A stretch of DNA of 64,000 bases from Blastocystis sp. Blastoise. Lineage: Eukaryota; Sar; Bigyra; Opalinata; Blastocystidae. Shown one piece after another: positions 41,083 through 58,376 of the stretch (its first letter is position 1; the number at the start of each line of letters is the position of its first letter). Below the pieces are notes generated by a model that was not told where the DNA came from, searched no databases, and saw only the letters and a program-made list of their open reading frames with translations. The position numbers and the translations under genes are program-made. The DNA lies in assembly GCA_039096225.1 (NCBI GenBank), contig JBBPEB010000014.1:2057501-2121500 (forward strand), written 5' to 3'.

Positions 41083-41741
41083 CGTTTATTTTTCATTGAT
41101 TAGAGTTTCATATATCAAAAATCAATATGTTTCGTTATTTTATTATCAAGTTATTGTAGGTGTATTATAAAAATTGTTTTTATTAATTATTATTTACTAT
41201 ATTTTTCACTTTATTTGGCGAACATGTGTTTCATTGTTCTTTGAATGATTGTTGATTATTATTGTTTTTTAATTTCGTTTATCATTAATTTTTGTTGATT
41301 AAGATGATTTTCTTTTCTTTTCTTTATGTGCATTTTCTGATCTACTTTGAAGTGATGAAAAATCAGAGATATTTAGATCACTCTATGTTGCGATCATAGT
41401 TTGATAGAATCTTAAAATAATTTAATGTATATATATCCTTATTTATTCTTGAAAAACGTTTTATCTATTCAAATACTAGAAGTTTTTTTATTTTGAACCA
41501 AAAAACTTGCTTCTTTTTTTTAGTGATTTCTTCGTGATTATTTTGTTTATTTAACTACCAATAAAAACTCGTAGTTTTCAAATGAGAACCTGATGTGAGT
41601 TTTTTATCAATATAAATAATGAGTAAACTCACTTCAGAATCTTACTGGCTCTTTCTTTTTTCTTAGTTATTTTCAAGTTTATTTTTCTCAAGAAAAACGA
41701 CAATTTAAATTGATTTATTCATAGTTTATATATTATTCATA
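41083..41741. other. Intergenic region
   Basis: T-rich tandem-gene spacer of 660 bases. No gene is seen. Confidence 0.5.
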
Positions 41742-42587
41742 ATGGCTTCTCTTGTTTCTGCTAATGTTTGTCAAGGTCTTTTAGATATACCTTCAAAATC
41801 TAAAGTTGTGAAACGCATTTATTCTGATGACAGTTATCAAGTTAAACCCCTAAGAAAAGTATAAAGTGTGAACTCTCTGTTGCCGTTTGTTGTTCAGCTA
41901 ATGTCAATCGATCTATGGCTGCTCATAAATTATTGAAAGAACATGGTATCAAAGTGAAGTCATTTGGAGTTAGCAGCTCAGGTATGTTTTTTTTATCATT
42001 TATTTTTATATTTATACATTCTTTCAATTTTTATTAGTTACATATATATATATAATTTTTTTATTTTTATTCTTTCAATTATTATTAGTTACCTATATAT
42101 ATATTATAGTACGACTTCCAGCACCTGGTGGTCAAGTCAAAGAATACTCGTTTGGGACTCCATATTCCACAATTCTCAAAGAATTGAAAGAAATGGATGA
42201 AAAATGGAATCTCCACAAAGATTTCAAGATTATTCAAATATAGATCAATTCAACGTTATTATTTGTTGTGATATGAACTGTTATCGTACTATGTCTAACT
42301 ATTTAATTAATCGTACAGATCGTGGTACTCATCCTATAGATGTATTTGGCATAGATGTTCCAGATACACCTCGTGAAGCTGAAGTATGGTCCTATTTACT
42401 ATTACATCTATGTAATCAAGTATGTTTCTATTTATTAATATTATTTTGATTTTATTTTTTTATCTATTAATTAATTTATTTATAGATGAAATCTGTGAAG
42501 AAAGGTGTATCTAGTTTAAAAACAATCTTAAAACAATATGAAGAAGAAGATTCTATTAATATTGAACATAGTATTTTTATTGTGTAA
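41742..42587 (+). pseudogene. SSU72: Ssu72 RNA polymerase II CTD phosphatase, two frame breaks
   Basis: Homologue of the Ser5-CTD phosphatase of the 3'-end machinery. The phosphatase signature VAVCCSANVNRSMAAH contains CSANVNRS (CX5RS). VRLPAPGG follows the first intron. Then come PQRFQDYSNIDQFNVIICCD, IDVFGIDVPDTPREAEVWSY and LKTILKQYEEEDSINIEH to TAA at 42587. The frame breaks twice: at CCCC (41847-41850), after an unusual 36-residue N-terminal extension from ATG 41742, and at AAAAA (42200-42204). Each is mended by one extra base of the same kind. All later codons and splice sites look intact, so this could be sequence error, a recent pseudogene or ribosomal -1 slippage. Confidence 0.75.
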
Positions 42588-43709
42588 ACGATTTAAATAT
42601 AGGTTATATGGCATCTTCTTGTTATACTATTCGAACTCATTCTACAGTTTCTATTTTACTTTTCTTCTTTTCTTTTTTATTATTTACGCTTTTTAACTTC
42701 ATTTCTAAAGGTTTTTCTTCTTTTTCTATTCCAAAACAGGTTACTACAAATCAGAATCTCAATTCATACATTCTTAAGATGTAAGATATTTATTCTGTAA
42801 TAGTTCTATATCTAGTTCATGCATTGTCTATGTGTTTGAATGAATCTACTCAAATATATTTAAGATATATGTAAATATTTAATATATATATATTAATTAA
42901 ACAATTGATTCTTTCACTTTTACTATTTTGTTGTTGTTATTGTTTTTTATATTGTATTCACAAAATTTTTGCAAAAATCATAGTTCTTTAGTGTTTTGTT
43001 CATAAAAATTTTTTAAGATTTCTATAATTAAAAAAAATTAATTTTTTTTAAACATTATTCATTTGTTATTTTAAAGTTTTATAAAATATTGATTGTATTC
43101 AATTTATGTATCGATTCATTTTTATAAAGTTTAGAGTTCTTTAGTATCAACATGTAATAAAAACAATCATCATTATCTATCAAACTAGTTTTTTTTATTG
43201 TATTATTCTATATCCTTATACTCTCTACTGACCAAAAAACTATCTTCTTATAAGGATAAAAAAATATGTTTAATTTTTTCGCACAAAATTCTTTATTCAG
43301 TATATATAATTGAAATAAGGTCATTTCTATATCATAATGATACTAAACTTGTAAGAATGACTAGTATTTTTGGTTTTCAATTGACATATTGACATTAATA
43401 ATTCGATAAATTTCAGTAATTTAGTTGTTTTCACTTTGTAAATAAAAACTATTGATTATTTAGCAAAGAGAACTAAACAGGTTGGATCAGGTTTACAAAA
43501 ACTACGCTTTATTATTAAATAAAAAAAATTGACTGTAAATGATGATTTTCCCTTATTTATAGATCCTTTTTTTATAAGGAAAAACAAATGAATTCTAAAG
43601 AAGATCAAAAGGCTGAAACGTCTTTTCTCTTTGTCTCAATAATCTTTTTCTTTTGTGAAATTGATATATCAATCAATATATTTCTAAACTATCTGTATAA
43701 TAACAAACA
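42588..43709. other. Intergenic region
   Basis: 1.1 kb of T-rich DNA. A frame at 43198-43392 starts without ATG and has no gene-like features. Confidence 0.5.
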
Positions 43710-45170
43710 ATGTCTATTCAAGAAGAATTTCTCAGTGGCTACTCAAATATCATGTTAAATGATTATTATGAAGTCACCATGGCTTATGCTTATTGGAAAA
43801 ATGGAAGTTATAAGAAGAGAGCTACTTTTGAAGTTTTCTTTAGAAAGAATCCTTTCCATGGAGAATATACAATTTTTGCTGGACTTTCTGATACTATCAA
43901 CATGATAAAGAACTTGAAATTTACTGAAGAACAAGTTCTTTATTTACAAAAGGAAATGCCTCATTGTGAACCTGAGTTTTTTGATTATTTAAGATCTATT
44001 GACTCTTCTGAACTTACTATAACAGCTGTACCTGAAGGTTCATTTATATATCCACGTGAGCCTATTATAACGGTTGAGGGACCATTAGCTATTTGTCAAC
44101 TCCTTGAAACGCCCATGCTAAATTTATGTAACTTTGCTAGGTATTCTATTTTTAGTTATTCTTATTGTTTATATTTTATTTATTATATATATTTAGTCTT
44201 ATTTGTACAAATGCTACTCGAATGTGCTATGCTGCAGGACCTGAAACGAAAATCGTCGAATTTGGACTTCGTAGAGCTCAAGTATATTATTATTATTCTA
44301 TTATTAATATATTATTCTATTATTTATGATATATTATTCTATTATATTATATTATATTATATTATTAATATATTATTCTATTATTAATATATTATTCTAT
44401 TATTTATGATATATTATATTATATTATATTATATTATATTATATTATTAATATATTATATTATATATATATATAGGGTCCAGATGGTGGTATGTCTGCTT
44501 CACGATATAGTTATATGGGTGGATGTGAAGGAACCTCTAATATATTAGCTGGTATATATATATATATATTATATAAGTTATATAAGATTATTCTTAATAT
44601 ATATATAATTATTAAATATACTATGTTCTCTATATAGGTTTGAAATATGATATTCCTATCTCTGGTACTCACGCACATTCTTATATTCTTTCACATAACA
44701 GCCTTGATGATATCAAAGTATATATATATATAAATTATCATTATTTCTTTTATTATATTGTTCTATTCTATATGTATTTATTGTTCAAACAAAGTAATAT
44801 TTGTATTCTATATTACTATCCTTATCTTCCTTTTAGGTATCGACATTAAACGGAGTCGATTTCAAAGAAGTCTGCTTGAGAGTGAGAGAAGAACAAGGCT
44901 TTGATGAAGCTAATATTGTATATATATATATTATTATTATTATTATTATTGTTCTCATTATTATACTCATTATTATACTCATTATAATAGTTATTATTCC
45001 ATTTTGTATTACTATAGTTTTTATTAATACTTATTATAGTTATTATCAATATTTATTCTACTTATTCTACTTATTATTATTACATATAGGGTGAGTTAGC
45101 TGCGTTTATTTCGTATGCTACTGCTTTCCCTGATAAGTTTGTAGCTCTTATCGATACTTATGACTCCCTT

Positions 45171-45257
<87 letters not shown>

Positions 45258-46503
45258 TGGTCTTCCTAATTATGTTTGTGTAGCTGTTGCTCTTATTAAG
45301 GCTGGCTATCATCCAATTGGTTTCCGTCTTGATAGCGGGGATCTTGCGTATTTATCACAGGAATGCTTCAATATTATTAAAAAGGTATATATATATTATA
45401 TTATATTATATATATGATATCTATATCTTCCTTCTATTCTGTATATAGGTAGAATCTGTCTATCACTTGGGATTAGATAAAGTGTGTATTGTGTGTTCTA
45501 ATGATATCAACGAAGAAGTTATTTATAGTATTAACAAACAACCTCATCATATTAATATGTATGGCATTGGCACTCATCTAGTATATATATATGATTATTA
45601 TTTATTTTATGTTGCATAAAAGCTATATATATATATATATATTAATATAATTTCTTTCTATGAATTGTGTTTTATTTATGTTTCTATAGGTCACATGCCA
45701 AGGTCAACCTGCTCTCGGTATGGTCTATAAATTGACTCAAATTGAAGATGTTAAAAAGGTATATATATATATATATATTGATTTATTTTTATTATTATTA
45801 TTATTTTTATTATTATTTTTTTTTTTCTCTCTCTATATATATATATATAGGTTAAAATGAGTGAAGATAAAGTAAAGAGTACAATTCCTGGTAAAAAAGA
45901 GATTTATAGACTCTTTGGTAAAGATGATATATGTATATTGGATTTAATGGTTCAAGATGGAGAACCTGCTCCTATAGCTGGACAAAAAGTATATATATAT
46001 ATATATATATATATACTATTGATTATAATAATAAACATATATATTATATACTTATTCTCTATATATATGTAAATAGATTCTCTGCCATTGTTTAGAGGAT
46101 AGTAATAAGAAAGTTTTCGTGTCTCCCTCAAGGGTTGAATTACTTCAACATGTCTATCTTAAAAATGGACAAATTGAAGTATATTTATTATATATTTATA
46201 TATATATATATTTATTTCTTTGCCAAAGAAATTCTATTTTTAAATAATATCTTATTTAAAGACACGTCTTGTTCTCTTAATCTTTATTCATTATTATATT
46301 ATAACTACTCTCTATCTCTATAGACTCCTCTTACTCCTATTCATGAAGTTCGTGCCTATATAAAGGAACAGATCCCTCACTTCCGTAACGATGTCATGAG
46401 ATATCTCAATCCTACACCTTATAAGATTTCTGCATCCACAAATCTTTATACTTATACTCAAGAAATGTGGTTAGAATCCAAACCTATCAAAGAATTATCT
46501 TAA
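43710..46503 (+). CDS. NAPRT: Nicotinate phosphoribosyltransferase
   Basis: Makes nicotinate mononucleotide from nicotinate and PRPP, the first step of the Preiss-Handler route to NAD. The start [21 protein letters not shown] has the family's LTDLYQxTMAYAYW-like motif, followed by [21 protein letters not shown]. Across exons come [43 protein letters not shown] (catalytic His region), [24 protein letters not shown] and [23 protein letters not shown]. It ends [11 protein letters not shown]. Twelve introns are present, nearly all (TA)n with splice ends fused to the repeat. The one at about 45175-45255 is a pure TA tract. Length (about 540 aa) and motif order are normal. Confidence 0.95.
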
Positions 46504-47890
46504 TTGTATTCAACTTCTTTTATGTACATCTTCTATATATCACTACTGTGCTCTATTCTAGTTACTAGTATCTTATATGTGCTCTATAATTAGTCTATCG
46601 TCCTTTTTCAGAATTACTCTCTTTTTTTCATATTAATTTATATATACATATATTTTTAAATTGATTTTCGTTTCAATCAATTGATCTCCTTGTTTCAAAA
46701 CTTATTTTATTCATAAGTAAGTTAGAAAACATGTTTTCTTTTGGGGCTACAATCACTAGAAAATTGATAAACTATTATTTTTTAAAACTTATTAAATCAT
46801 CGCTTCTTTCATCTTCTTTACATGCTAATAAAACAAGACATCAAATCACAATTGAAAATATAAATGCGTTTTACTCACCTTTCCAAAAAAATGAAAGCAT
46901 TTCTCTCCTTTTTAGAAATGAGGATATAATTTCATGATTATTACTAATTTCTCACTATAAATAACACAGAAACCGTAATTCTCGACTTGGACAGGTGAGA
47001 GAAGATATTTTTGGCATTTATTTTTTCTTTTTTTAAATATACACAAACATGACATGAACATGAAAATTCTGTATAGCTCTTGTTTCATTCCTATTTATGT
47101 GATTTATAACATATTTAAAAGCTCATCCATAGTCTCAATGAATAATATAATCAAAAATCATTAGAGGAAAAGAAAATATTAAAAAAATAATAAAAATTCT
47201 TTTTTTCTTTTACTCATGGTTAACAACAAAACTCAGTCAAAAAATTATTTAAAGGACAATGCAACGTGATTATATTTAAAATTAAATGATTATATATAAA
47301 ATAGGAAAAACTAAAAAAAACGAAATTATGACAATTCTTATGTTCGTAAACATTTTATTGTAAAACATTTTTAATGATTCTGTATACTATATCAAAAAGT
47401 TGATAATTATGAAGTGCTTCTATTTGATCATAACAAACTGCAAAAAATGACAAGAAATAAACGTGTTGATTTCAATGTTCGAGAATGTCAAAAAGAAAAG
47501 TGTTCATCATTATGACAAACACCAAATTCGTCACAATTCATTCTATGAATGATTGGACATAAAGAAAAACTCTATTTCATTGGTAGTTGGATTTCTCACC
47601 TGTCCCAATTCTTGAATCGAAGATCATGGTAATTTCTTATTTTCATCTATTCTCTTATTCTTACTTACGGTTATTTTAATATTCAAAAAGACAATCGTTT
47701 TTTCTATAATATTCTTTGTAATCGTGAAAAGTTCATTATTTCTGTGTCTCATTTCCTAATTAATCATGGAAAAATACAATTAAAAAAAGGGGTACTCAAT
47801 GAGAAACAAAGGTTCATTTCTCTTTCTTGACGATTTATTTTTTTCTTTTTGTATTTTGAACATTTTTTTTCTATTTTTAGATTCAAAACA
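46504..47890. other. Intergenic region, 1.4 kb
   Basis: No certain gene. It holds an inverted pair of GGACAGGTGAGA (46989-47000 and 47594-47605, opposite strand). A likely 5' UTR intron acceptor (CTATTTTTAG) lies just before the ZIP transporter start. Confidence 0.5.
46731..46937 (+). CDS. Possible small ORF, 68 aa
   Basis: An ATG-started frame (MFSFGATITRKLINYYFLKL) with a basic, Ser-rich, acid-poor N-terminal half like an organelle presequence, and a stop at 46937. No homologue is recognised and no introns are seen. It may be chance or a first exon. Confidence 0.2.
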   Translation: MFSFGATITRKLINYYFLKLIKSSLLSSSLHANKTRHQITIENINAFYSPFQKNESISLLFRNEDIIS

Positions 47891-48948
47891 ATGTCTCTTA
47901 AGACTTATTTCTTCTTAGCTGCAGAAAGCGAACAAAGTTCTATTTGGTTCGTTCTTTTACTTTGTGTCTTGTTACTCATCTGGACTGTATTCATGTGTTC
48001 TCTTCCTATGATGTTCAAGGCTAGTGATAATGGTATATCATTCATCAGTGCTTTAGGTGCTGGTCTTATGGTTGGTGCCGCTTTTAATGTTGTTATTCCT
48101 GAATCTATTGAAGATGCTCTTGAAAAAATGGATGCTGAACATACTACCGAAGGTCAATTAGCTGCTTTCAGACTTATTGGTATTTGCATTGCTAGTGGTT
48201 TCGCTTTCATGATGATTTGTGATTCTTTAACTCATATGTGTTCTCATCATAGTCATGGACATCATGATCATGAAGGTCATTCTCATCCTGGTAATGTCTG
48301 TGCTGATGCTGATGCTGATAAAAAAGAAGAAGATTGTGATCATAAATGTGAACATGATCATACTACTGAAAATTCTGAAATTGTTCCCAAACAATCTTTT
48401 CATCATAGTTATCAATCTACTGTTTGGGGTCTCTGTTTACATTCTATTTTCGATGGTATTGCTATTGGTGCTTCTATGCTTGCTAAAGATACCAAAGTAT
48501 TATGGGTTATTTTCTTTGCTATTGTTCTTCATAAATCTTCTGCCTCTTTTGGTTTAGGTGCTTACTTTAAGAAATTAGGATTAACTTATAAACAAGGTAT
48601 ATATATTTGTTTTTATTTTTATTATTATTATGTTTATTATAGTTTATGTTTATTAATAATAATCATAATAATTTATCTTTTTATTCTCAAGCTTTCTGGT
48701 ATATTATGTTATTTGCTTCTACTACTCCTGTTGCTACATTTGTTGCTGCTCTTATTGTTAAACTTGGAGTTGAAATCTCAGAAACTGTTTTACCTGTCGC
48801 TTTTGCTTTCTCTGCTGGTACTTTCTTATATGTTGCTATTACTCATATTTTACCTGAAATTGGGTCTAATTTAAAACCTTCTCATTTACTCTGTATGTTT
48901 GTAGGAGTTATTCTTCCTTATTTCTTATTTATTGAACATGAAGAATAA
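47891..48948 (+). CDS. SLC39A9: ZIP family zinc transporter, ZIP9-like
   Basis: Moves Zn2+ into the cytosol from outside or the Golgi. ATG at 47891 (MSLKTYFFLAAESEQSSIWF). Eight hydrophobic segments are visible. After TM3 there is a His/Asp-rich loop (HHSHGHHDHEGHSH and DCDHKCEHDH), the usual metal-sensing loop. TM4 has LHSIFDGIAIGAS and TM5 has VLHKSSASFGLGAYF, the metal-site motifs (HxxxD and HKxxxx). The final part SAGTFLYVAITHILPEIG is diagnostic of the ZIP9 branch. One intron follows TYKQ (about 48596-48690) and the second exon begins AFWYIMLFAS. The upstream 42 bases look like 5' UTR with an intron acceptor. The codon bias suggests strong expression. Confidence 0.92.
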
Positions 48949-49374
48949 ACACATTCATTCTTTGTCGCATATTCTAATTATTCTTACTGGGCTTATACGT
49001 TGTTTTTATGTTTGTCGTTTTTGCTTATGGTTCATAGTATTCTTTTTATTATATTAATAATTATATTTTACATATTTTGTGTTAAATAATTTATTTTTGC
49101 TTCATTGTTTTGCTTGTTACATACATTTTTATTTTTATAATATTAACTACTTTTTAATATTATATGCGACACATAGAATCATGAATTACACATAGGGCAA
49201 CAACAATTAATCACATTTTTCATCAATTTTTAAAAATTATTCATATTTCTTACTTATTGTTATAAATGATATTGCCTGGATGATATACTCGTTTCAAGTT
49301 ACTCACAATGATCTATTAATATAGATAAAAAGTAGTTTTTTTAAATAAATTCTTTTTCGTTTAACTTACTTATA
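48949..49374. other. Intergenic spacer
   Basis: 425 bases of AT-rich DNA between two plus-strand genes. Nothing is recognised. Confidence 0.5.
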
Positions 49375-53606
<4,232 letters not shown>

Positions 53607-54017
53607 TATCTTTCAATTCATTATATAAATAATTCATCAATTCGTTGTTATGAATATAGAGAGTTTAATATTTTTATATATTTACAAATATAATATAAAT
53701 AACAAAACAACAATAAGTCACGACAATTAACTTTTGAATTGAATATATATATATATATATATTATGAACATAAAAAAAAATCATAAAATGAAAAGAGACT
53801 TTAAATAATAAATCAACTAAAAAAAGTTTTAAGAAACAAATATAAATGATATACGTTTACATGGCTAGTAAAATAAATTAAATATATATTTAGAGACAAA
53901 TAACACATATATTTATCAAATATAAAAATATATGTAAAAAAAACAAATGTATATATATGAACAAGAATAAATGTAGAGAAAGATGTTAAGACATAGAAGA
54001 CTGTATACGTTAATAAG
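53607..54017. other. Convergent 3' intergenic region
   Basis: 410 bases of AT-rich 3' UTR space between DHX35 and the protease. Confidence 0.5.
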
Positions 54018-54998
54018 TTAATAAATAGGATAGGATGCCCGTGTATTCATACCGCAAATACCCTCTCCTTTATCTTGATGAGCTATTTTAACATACCCCT
54101 CCATTCCCCAAGAGGATCCCCAACAATTACGTATTAATATATATGGAATAGTAGATACTTTATCTGTTTCATAACCAACAGCTACTACTCCATGATTTAT
54201 AAATGTACCACAACTTTCTTCATTTATAATACCAGAAACATAATATTGAAATACATAACTATCAGCTTCAAGAGCTAATGACACAGGATTCAGAGCTATA
54301 GCGGCAAGAAGTTGTTCTCCATTGTTCTCTTCAACTTCAGCGTAGTCTCCGATGAATCCTACTTTTCGACAATAGGCATCTCGACATGTACCACTAATTG
54401 CTTCATAAGGATAAGCACTCTCTGTACAAAGACCGGGACGATTTATAGCAAATAAGAATGCATTTTCCATAGTACCTCCAGAACATCCGTGATTATTTGG
54501 ATCACAATCAATCAGATTCTGTTCAGAAATCGAATACAAAATACCCGTATGAATAGCTACAACACTTTCTATACTACCTACAGCAGAGAATGCCCAACAA
54601 GAACCACAGTTCTGCTGATTTTTTACTTTATTTACAGCTCCTCTAGTAACCCAGTTGACAGAAGAAGGAATATTGGATGTATCTAACTTTACAGTTTTAC
54701 GTAAACTGGGTCTATTCTTAGTAAGAAGGCAGGAAGATATTTTTGATGACTTAAATTCTTCACGAGTCATATCAAGAAAAGGAGAAAAACCTAGCATGTA
54801 TGTATGATTCTTTCTATTTTCGTTTTCAATGAAATCCAAAGCATTGCGAAATACTTCTAAACGATAATTATACTCAGTTTTCTCATATTTCTTTCCAAAT
54901 TGATTAATGTATACTCCAAACTGATTTGTATAAAATTCATTTTGGTGTAAAGATGCGAAGACGGATACAATAAATATAAGAAAAATTAAACGATACAT
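54018..54998 (-). CDS. Papain-family (C1A) cysteine protease, cathepsin L-like
   Basis: Secretory or lysosomal protease, uninterrupted by introns. ATG at 54998 gives a signal peptide MYRLIFLIFIVSVFASLHQN. An upstream in-frame ATG at 55079 would spoil it. The propeptide has the ERFNIN-like helix (YNYRLEVFRNALDFIENEN) and the GxNxFxD-like GFSPFLDMTREEF. The mature enzyme starts near SSVNWVTRGAVNKVKNQQNC and carries Q and catalytic Cys in NQQNCGSCWAFSAVGSIE, LIDCDPNNHGCSGG, catalytic His in INHGVVAVGY and catalytic Asn in IRNCWGSSWGMEGY. Cys replaces the usual Ser after that Asn. It ends MNTRASYPIY, typical of the family. Confidence 0.95.
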   Translation of the reverse strand: MYRLIFLIFIVSVFASLHQNEFYTNQFGVYINQFGKKYEKTEYNYRLEVFRNALDFIENENRKNHTYMLGFSPFLDMTREEFKSSKISSCLLTKNRPSLRKTVKLDTSNIPSSVNWVTRGAVNKVKNQQNCGSCWAFSAVGSIESVVAIHTGILYSISEQNLIDCDPNNHGCSGGTMENAFLFAINRPGLCTESAYPYEAISGTCRDAYCRKVGFIGDYAEVEENNGEQLLAAIALNPVSLALEADSYVFQYYVSGIINEESCGTFINHGVVAVGYETDKVSTIPYILIRNCWGSSWGMEGYVKIAHQDKGEGICGMNTRASYPIY

Positions 54999-57204
54999 AT
55001 TGAACGTAACTACGACACAATAGATACCTAAATAATAATAGACAACACATTCACCTTTGACGAGCAATGTCGATGTCAATGGTGTCTATGACGCTTTTTG
55101 TTATTCATGTTTTGATTGGCTTTAAACAGAAAACGACTTTTACTAAGACTATTAGCGAATCAAATAAGGCTTATAATGGTATTCTTTTCTGCGTCATTGA
55201 AGAAATGTATCAAGAATCATCTCGTTTCGTTATCTTTCTAGTTATCAAGAAATACAATAAATTAAAGCATTTATTCAATCAATTTATGTATTCTTTTACA
55301 GTTAACTACACTGTATAAATGATATCATGATCATAATTATGATATATCAAATATATGTCCATTTGATGGCCGTTTTTTGGTTTCTAAAACTCTTTAATAC
55401 AATTGGTAGAATGCAAAAAATGCTAAAGAAACTCAAAGGACCACTAGCCAAGAATTAAATGGTTGTAATATGAAAAATACCTTATTATCACAAGCAATTA
55501 CTAGTTTGTATTCAATTAAGTTGGGTTCAATGGAGTACACTCATCTTTCTTTTTAACTCTACTTTTGTTTCCATTTTTGATTTGCTCAAAAACAAAATAA
55601 AAATAGATTACCCGTTTGATTTACTCCGAAAGAAGCTCTAAAGAAGTTCATTTTATGTATACAGATATATAAAAATATTCTTAATTCCCCTAGGATGTGA
55701 GGTTTGTAATAAAATTAAAAAAAGAAGGTAATTACATGTTCAAATGATCATTTTTGTACTAATTAAAATGACTTGTAGTAGATGATATAATCATGAATTA
55801 ATTAGAGACTAAATTAATTCATGAATCAGTAAATGATACTCATAATAAAGTTCTATTTACAACTTATCATTTTTTTTTCCTTTATTTAGTGTTTTTCTTT
55901 TATTTCTACTTCCTTTTATTGTCTGTATATATTATATAGATTGCATTGATTGCTTTTTATTGTTAATATCTATCCCTTAAACTTTAGATGCCTTTTTTGA
56001 ATTCAATGAAAACTACGTAAATTAATACTGTTATATTGATTTAATTGAATAAGAAACACCTCAAGAAACCTCTATTGTCAAAATAGTAATGAAATCTTTT
56101 ATTATAATCAAAATAATATCGGTTTATTATTAATATATAATCATTGTCTTAATATCAAAACGAATTCTCTTCTGTTTTGTAGAAACTTTTATACTTTCTT
56201 AATTGAAAGCTTGTTGTTTATTATCAATTAATCATTAGATTATTTAAAGAAAGACAGAGTTTAATTAATATAAAATGATTTCTTCTCTCAATGATATATG
56301 TTTAGATTAATAGATAACTAAATTCATGAATACAGAATGATATTTTTATGAATATCTTTTTTAATTTATTGATTTAATATTTTCTATGAGAAATATTATG
56401 TGTTAACACTTTAGTATATTATTAGCTAGTCTAGATGAAAGGAAAACGTTTCTATGAGTATAATAAGACTATTCTTTTTATTCTTCATACTATTATTATT
56501 GTTTCTTGCCCTTTAATATACATGCTTATGTGAAATAATAGATAAATAAAGCTAATACATTGATTATATGTAGTTTTAACTTATATTCTCTTCTAATAGA
56601 GTAGAAAGAAGAAAAGAAGAGCTTATAATTTGAATAGACGATAAATAGTTCATTATATTATATTATTCATATATAGCTATATATATGGAATCTCTTTATT
56701 GCTGAATACGTATATATATAGAAAAAAACAAGGATTCTGAATATATATATACATATGTTAATAAACAAAGAATTTTTATGTTTCTAAAAAATGAATCATA
56801 TTGTATAAAAACATATATATATATATATATATCAATTGTATATGTATATAAACATCACCAATAAATAGTATAAACATATAATAACTTTTATTTTCGTTGT
56901 CTATTTCTTTTAAACAATGTATATATATATATATAATTCTTTCATGTATTTTATGCAAGTAAGAATTAAAAACTATTTGACGAAGTAAATACCACATAAA
57001 AGAAAGCAAAACAATATAGATATATAAATATATATTGATACTATATGAAAAGAAAAAATACAAAAAAAATTGAAAAGTTAAATTATGTTGAATTCAAAAT
57101 ATATATATATATATAAATTGAAGTATATAAAAAAAATATATATACATAAATGTATAAAACTATACATACATTTGTAAATATATATTTTGTTCATAAGAAT
57201 TTAA
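54999..57204. other. Intergenic region, 2.2 kb
   Basis: The longest gene-free stretch. A frame at 55067-55318 (plus, MSMSMVSMTLFVIHVLIGFK) has an ATG and weak gene character, but it has no recognised relative and overlaps the protease's 5' end. Nothing else is supported. TA runs lie at about 56812-56830, 56921-56935 and 57100-57116. Confidence 0.5.
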
Positions 57205-58142
57205 TTATATTCTTGGTTTTTTCCATGATTTAGATTTGTTATTTGAGTTGAGATCTAATTTAAAGTTGGTCATTGATCTATATTTAGATACGAGGAACGT
57301 TCTATATTTCGTCCAAAATACAGGCTATAGAATATAATATATATAGATACATATTCATAGAAGTAGAAATAATATATATATAAATAGATAAACAACTAGT
57401 CAAATATAAATAAAAATAAACATATAAACTGAGAATACTTAAAATAAATACTCCAATATATTTCTTATAAAGCCCGCCATAAGCCATCCCGCCCAAATGA
57501 GCCATATTATCGAATCCGAAACTCTTAAAGAACAAGGAATACAGTTCGAAGGCAGCCAATCCAAAGAGTGCATATGCTATAGGAGAGTAGAGTATATAGG
57601 AAACATTTATTGTATAATAATATGTATGAGTATATAATAATAATAAACATAATAAGTATAATAATAATATTATTATAAATACTAAGTATATTAAGTATAA
57701 TAATAAGTATAATAATACATACAGCAAGGTACACCTAGGAAGGGAAGGAATATGAGAGAGACTCGGAGATCGGGTCGTTCCATCATAGCATAAGTAGAAA
57801 TAGCATATACAGCTCCTGACGCACCTAGAGATGCAATACCAACTGTATGGAAGACAAACTATATATATATAAGAAGAAGAAGAAGAAGAAGAAGAATATG
57901 TATATAATAAAAATGAATGTATAATAATAAGTATATAATAACTATATATATATATATACTTTAGCTAAATAGGATGCCAATCCTGACACAAAAGCAGAAG
58001 AGAGATAAAATGCATAAAAATGATCCGTTCCCATCTTGTCCTATATATATACATATATATATTGAATAAAATAAAAGCTTATATATAATATAAAGAATTA
58101 AAAATATATCATTATAAGTATATAAAATAGATTTGAATATAG

Positions 58143-58175
<33 letters not shown>

Positions 58176-58252
58176 AAAACGATAGATCCAAATGAATATA
58201 AGCCTATCATATTACATAAAATATGCCATCCATCCATATGAGAGAAACTACT

Positions 58253-58306
<54 letters not shown>

Positions 58307-58341
58307 GAAAATAATGAATAACAATGATTACACGTTAAAAA

Positions 58342-58376
<35 letters not shown>

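Noticed and set aside
41861-41868. GTATAAAG as a tiny intron repairing the Ssu72 frame
   Set aside because: Eight bases is too short for a spliceosomal intron, and the frame it gives is wrong.
41841-42205. Programmed -1 frameshifting in Ssu72 as a firm call
   Set aside because: Neither site is a canonical XXXYYYZ heptamer in the right phase, and homopolymer error explains both equally well.
43198-43392. 64-aa frame between Ssu72 and NAPRT
   Set aside because: No ATG start, UTR-like composition.
55067-55318. 83-aa plus-strand ORF overlapping the protease start region
   Set aside because: It has an ATG but no conserved-looking features. It probably lies in the promoter and I could not support it.
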